DNA of 64,000 nt, taken from positions 1 to 64,000 of the forward strand of contig JALEKJ010000036.1 of the NCBI GenBank assembly GCA_022771695.1. The letters are read 5' to 3'. Both the position numbers and the translations under genes were made by a program. This DNA is from Roseburia sp. Its GTDB lineage: Bacteria > Bacillota > Clostridia > Lachnospirales > Lachnospiraceae. The notes under the pieces are model-generated. The model saw only the letters and a list, made by a program, of their open reading frames with translations. It was not told the origin of the DNA and ran no database searches. Positions 61,938-64,000 of this stretch are shown piece after piece; positions within the stretch are counted from its first letter, which is position 1, and each line of letters begins with the position of its first letter.

Positions 61938-64000
61938 CTAACGCTCACCAACTTCTTTCATCTGCGCATTTATCTTATTTGCAATGCCCCGCATACGCGC
62001 AACATCTACCTTGCATACCTTTCTGTCATAGGTATAGAATCCGTTTATCTCGTCCTCGACATCCGAGACCTGCGTGTATACACAACCGCAGGCACCGGAT
62101 GCGATAATAGGGTAAATCAGCTCCTCATAGCGCACCTCGATACAGTCCGTCAATTCTTTACTGTCCTTGCAGACACCATAGCCATAACTGTTGTATTTCC
62201 CGTAGATATGCCCCGGAACCATATAGGAATATCCGCCAAACTCCGATAAAAGCATCGGGCGCTCATCCGGTATCGGCTTGTTGTCTCCGAAATATACATG
62301 ATAGCTGTCAAAGTCGCTCTTTGTCTGTGCAAACCAGCCTGAGGTCGCATCATAAAGCCTGGTCGCATCTGTCTGCTTTGCCCACTCGTACATGCGATCA
62401 CTCTCAAACTGTCCCCAGCCCTCATTAAAAATGGTATAGGCTATAATACACGGATGATTGTACAGGTGTTTTTGCGTCTCTACCATGTGCTTCTCAAATA
62501 TCTCTTTCACTTCTCCCCGCACATAATGCTTGGTATCATCACGCTTCTGCATACCGATGGTCGGCAATGCAGTGTCACGGATAAATGAATAACTTCCGTT
62601 ATTTACCATATCCTGCATCACAAGCATCCCGTGCAAATCACAGTAGTAATAAAAACATTCCGGCTCTATCTTGATATGCTTTCGCAGCATATTGATGCCG
62701 AGCTCTTTCATTCTTAAAATATCGCGCTCGTATTCCTTTTCCTTCGCCGGCAAATAGATACCGTCACAAAAATATCCTTGATCGAGCACACCGTTTAGAA
62801 AAATCGGCTCCCCATTTAAGCATACACGATTCACCTCGTTTATCTTATGAACCGCAATCTCACGCAACGCAAAATAGGTCTCTACGAAATCCTCTCCCAC
62901 CGTAATCGTCGCGCGATACAGGTAAGGGTCCTCCGGAGACCATTTTCTTAGAACATATGCTTCGCCTTCTGCCGTTCTTATCTGTTTAAAATCGATAACT
63001 GTCTTCCCGTTGTCAAATGTCTGTTCATAGACTGTTCCATCATGCAGCCGAACCGACACCTTTCCTGCCACAGATTTATCGTTCTCTGTACACGTACTGC
63101 TCTCCCTGCGTACTCCGCTCTCTGTATTTTCTCCGAGCTCTCTATCCTCCGCACCGCACATCTCAATCTCGATACGCACTCGTGTCTCATCCGGCGTAAT
63201 GCGCAGATTGTTTATGTAAGTCTCCGGCACTTCCTCGTACCACACCGTCTGCCAGATACCGCTTACCGGCGTATACCACATGCCCCCGCGATTTCTGCGC
63301 TGTTTCCCGTAAGGATAACGATGTGACAATTTATCCGTTACTTTCACCACCAGATGATTTTCCCGTTGCACCAACGGTGTAATATCAAACGAAAACGGCA
63401 GATAGCCTCCCTCGTGTTTTCCAAGACATGTACCGTTCAAAAAAATCTCTGCGACCTGGTCCACCGCACCAAAATGCAGAATTGTGCGCTTATTCTCCTG
63501 CGGTTTTGATTTGAACTCACAGGTGTATTCCAGATACTTTCCTACCCGCTTTCCATAACCGGACAATAGAGACTGTGGCGGGAACGGCATCCGAATGTCA
63601 TTGCCGTTTAGCTTCCACCCATCATTCAGATTCACCCAGTTCTGACGCTTTAGCTGTGGTCTCGGGTAATCCTTCCAGCACTCTTCTCCCGCCAGCACAC
63701 GCTCCCCGGCCTCACTGATTAAACGGTAATGCCCATGACGCATCATATGAAAAATTGCTGCCAAAATAAAAAGCAGGCACAGCGCCGCCAAAAATGCAGC
63801 TAAGAAGATACACTCGTCCGGCAAGAAGGACGTCGTGCCGTCATTATTCAAAACAACTTCTGCATCGGAAAGAACCGCAGCACCGATGGCAGGCCCGATG
63901 ATTCCCGGTATCAGCACCTGACCAATCATACGGATTCCCTGAAACTGTCCCGCCTTTTGTTCCGGAATATGGTTACGAATCATCGCACCAAAAACCGCCA
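61938..64000 (-). CDS. MFS transporter fused to a GH2 glycoside hydrolase (5' end beyond window)
   Basis: At least 686 codons, open to the window edge. The visible start is the last part of an MFS carrier: IRNHIPEQKAGQFQGIRMIG, a helix VLIPGIIGPAIGAAVL, an outside loop and the final helix (IFLAAFLAALCLLFILAAIF). After a basic linker (HMMRHGHYRL) follows a GH2 hydrolase: sugar-binding domain (VGKYLEYTCEFKSK...RGGMWYTPVSGIWQTVWYE), immunoglobulin-like domain, and TIM barrel with acid/base Glu in IFNEGWGQF and nucleophile Glu in LLSEFGGYSY. If the carrier has 12 helices the hydrolase is cytoplasmic and would act on the incoming sugar. No stop or ribosome binding site lies between the parts. The substrate is unknown. 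Confidence 0.9.
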   Translation of the reverse strand, partial: AVFGAMIRNHIPEQKAGQFQGIRMIGQVLIPGIIGPAIGAAVLSDAEVVLNNDGTTSFLPDECIFLAAFLAALCLLFILAAIFHMMRHGHYRLISEAGERVLAGEECWKDYPRPQLKRQNWVNLNDGWKLNGNDIRMPFPPQSLLSGYGKRVGKYLEYTCEFKSKPQENKRTILHFGAVDQVAEIFLNGTCLGKHEGGYLPFSFDITPLVQRENHLVVKVTDKLSHRYPYGKQRRNRGGMWYTPVSGIWQTVWYEEVPETYINNLRITPDETRVRIEIEMCGAEDRELGENTESGVRRESSTCTENDKSVAGKVSVRLHDGTVYEQTFDNGKTVIDFKQIRTAEGEAYVLRKWSPEDPYLYRATITVGEDFVETYFALREIAVHKINEVNRVCLNGEPIFLNGVLDQGYFCDGIYLPAKEKEYERDILRMKELGINMLRKHIKIEPECFYYYCDLHGMLVMQDMVNNGSYSFIRDTALPTIGMQKRDDTKHYVRGEVKEIFEKHMVETQKHLYNHPCIIAYTIFNEGWGQFESDRMYEWAKQTDATRLYDATSGWFAQTKSDFDSYHVYFGDNKPIPDERPMLLSEFGGYSYMVPGHIYGKYNSYGYGVCKDSKELTDCIEVRYEELIYPIIASGACGCVYTQVSDVEDEINGFYTYDRKVCKVDVARMRGIANKINAQMKEVGER

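Noticed and set aside
61640..62107. 155-codon plus-strand open frame as a real gene
   Set aside because: Its first part is a frameshifted carrier remnant and its second part is antisense to the end of the GH2 gene and its terminator.

Overview
The window looks like the chromosome of a Gram-positive anaerobe of the Lachnospiraceae (Clostridia). Grounds for this are the AGGAGG-type ribosome binding sites, SpoVT behind a sigma-G-like promoter, an AccD-AccA fusion, FabK as the enoyl reductase, a GlgC/GlgD pair, DUF4321, a PdxST/PdxR unit and a domain-inverted GH3 glucosidase. No rRNA, tRNA, CRISPR array, prophage or intact insertion sequence was seen. This placement is from gene content, not from a database comparison.

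1-10.4 kb: a broken rlmD-type 23S rRNA methyltransferase, an LtaS-like phosphoglycerol transferase with a Thr/Glu repeat tail, a CDF metal exporter with signal peptidase I, an unrecognised protein, a chemoreceptor and a CNNM-type transporter. The CNNM gene has a leader holding a 21-codon acidic ORF directly before an intrinsic terminator. 10.7-17.2 kb: a tiny membrane protein, an orphan response regulator with a membrane partner, a CaCA exporter under a yybP-ykoY (Mn2+) riboswitch, a GPH symporter and two tandem diguanylate cyclases. 17.2-28.4 kb: 2-isopropylmalate synthase fused to an AraC-type DNA-binding domain, endonuclease III, glgC-glgD, a small alkyltransferase-like protein, SulP, flotillin, a CBS protein and a MATE pump.

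28.4-45.4 kb: pyridoxal phosphate synthase (pdxS-pdxT) with divergent pdxR and a shared palindromic operator. Then a nitroreductase with an ArsR-type regulator, gdhA, and a ten-gene fatty acid operon (acpP-fabK-fabD-fabG-fabF-fabZ-accDA-fabH-marR-DUF4321) whose promoter carries FabT-like palindromes. accB and accC are absent from it. A TPP riboswitch drives thiT, and DUF554 and a ROK glucokinase follow.

45.4-51.3 kb: class A PBP, a YhaN-like ATPase with a YhaO/SbcD-like phosphoesterase, and spoVT. 51.3-56.1 kb is decayed accessory DNA. It holds an intact FMN riboswitch with promoter and terminator that now leads only into the 3' end of a DUF4143 ATPase gene, a large secreted LysM protein, amber-interrupted remnants of a repeat protein and an MscS channel, and a structured leader with competing hairpins. 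56.1-64 kb: a sensor with two solute-binding domains, a degenerate GGDEF and an intact EAL domain; an inverted GH3; an MFS remnant; and an MFS transporter fused to a GH2 hydrolase, cut by the window edge.

Common threads are metal homeostasis (Mn-type CDF, Mn riboswitch with CaCA, CNNM with a possible attenuation leader), c-di-GMP turnover (two cyclases, one phosphodiesterase), carbohydrate use, and RNA-level control (four or five cis-acting leaders). The most novel items are the LeuA-AraC fusion, the CNNM leader peptide, the orphaned FMN riboswitch and the MFS-GH2 fusion.
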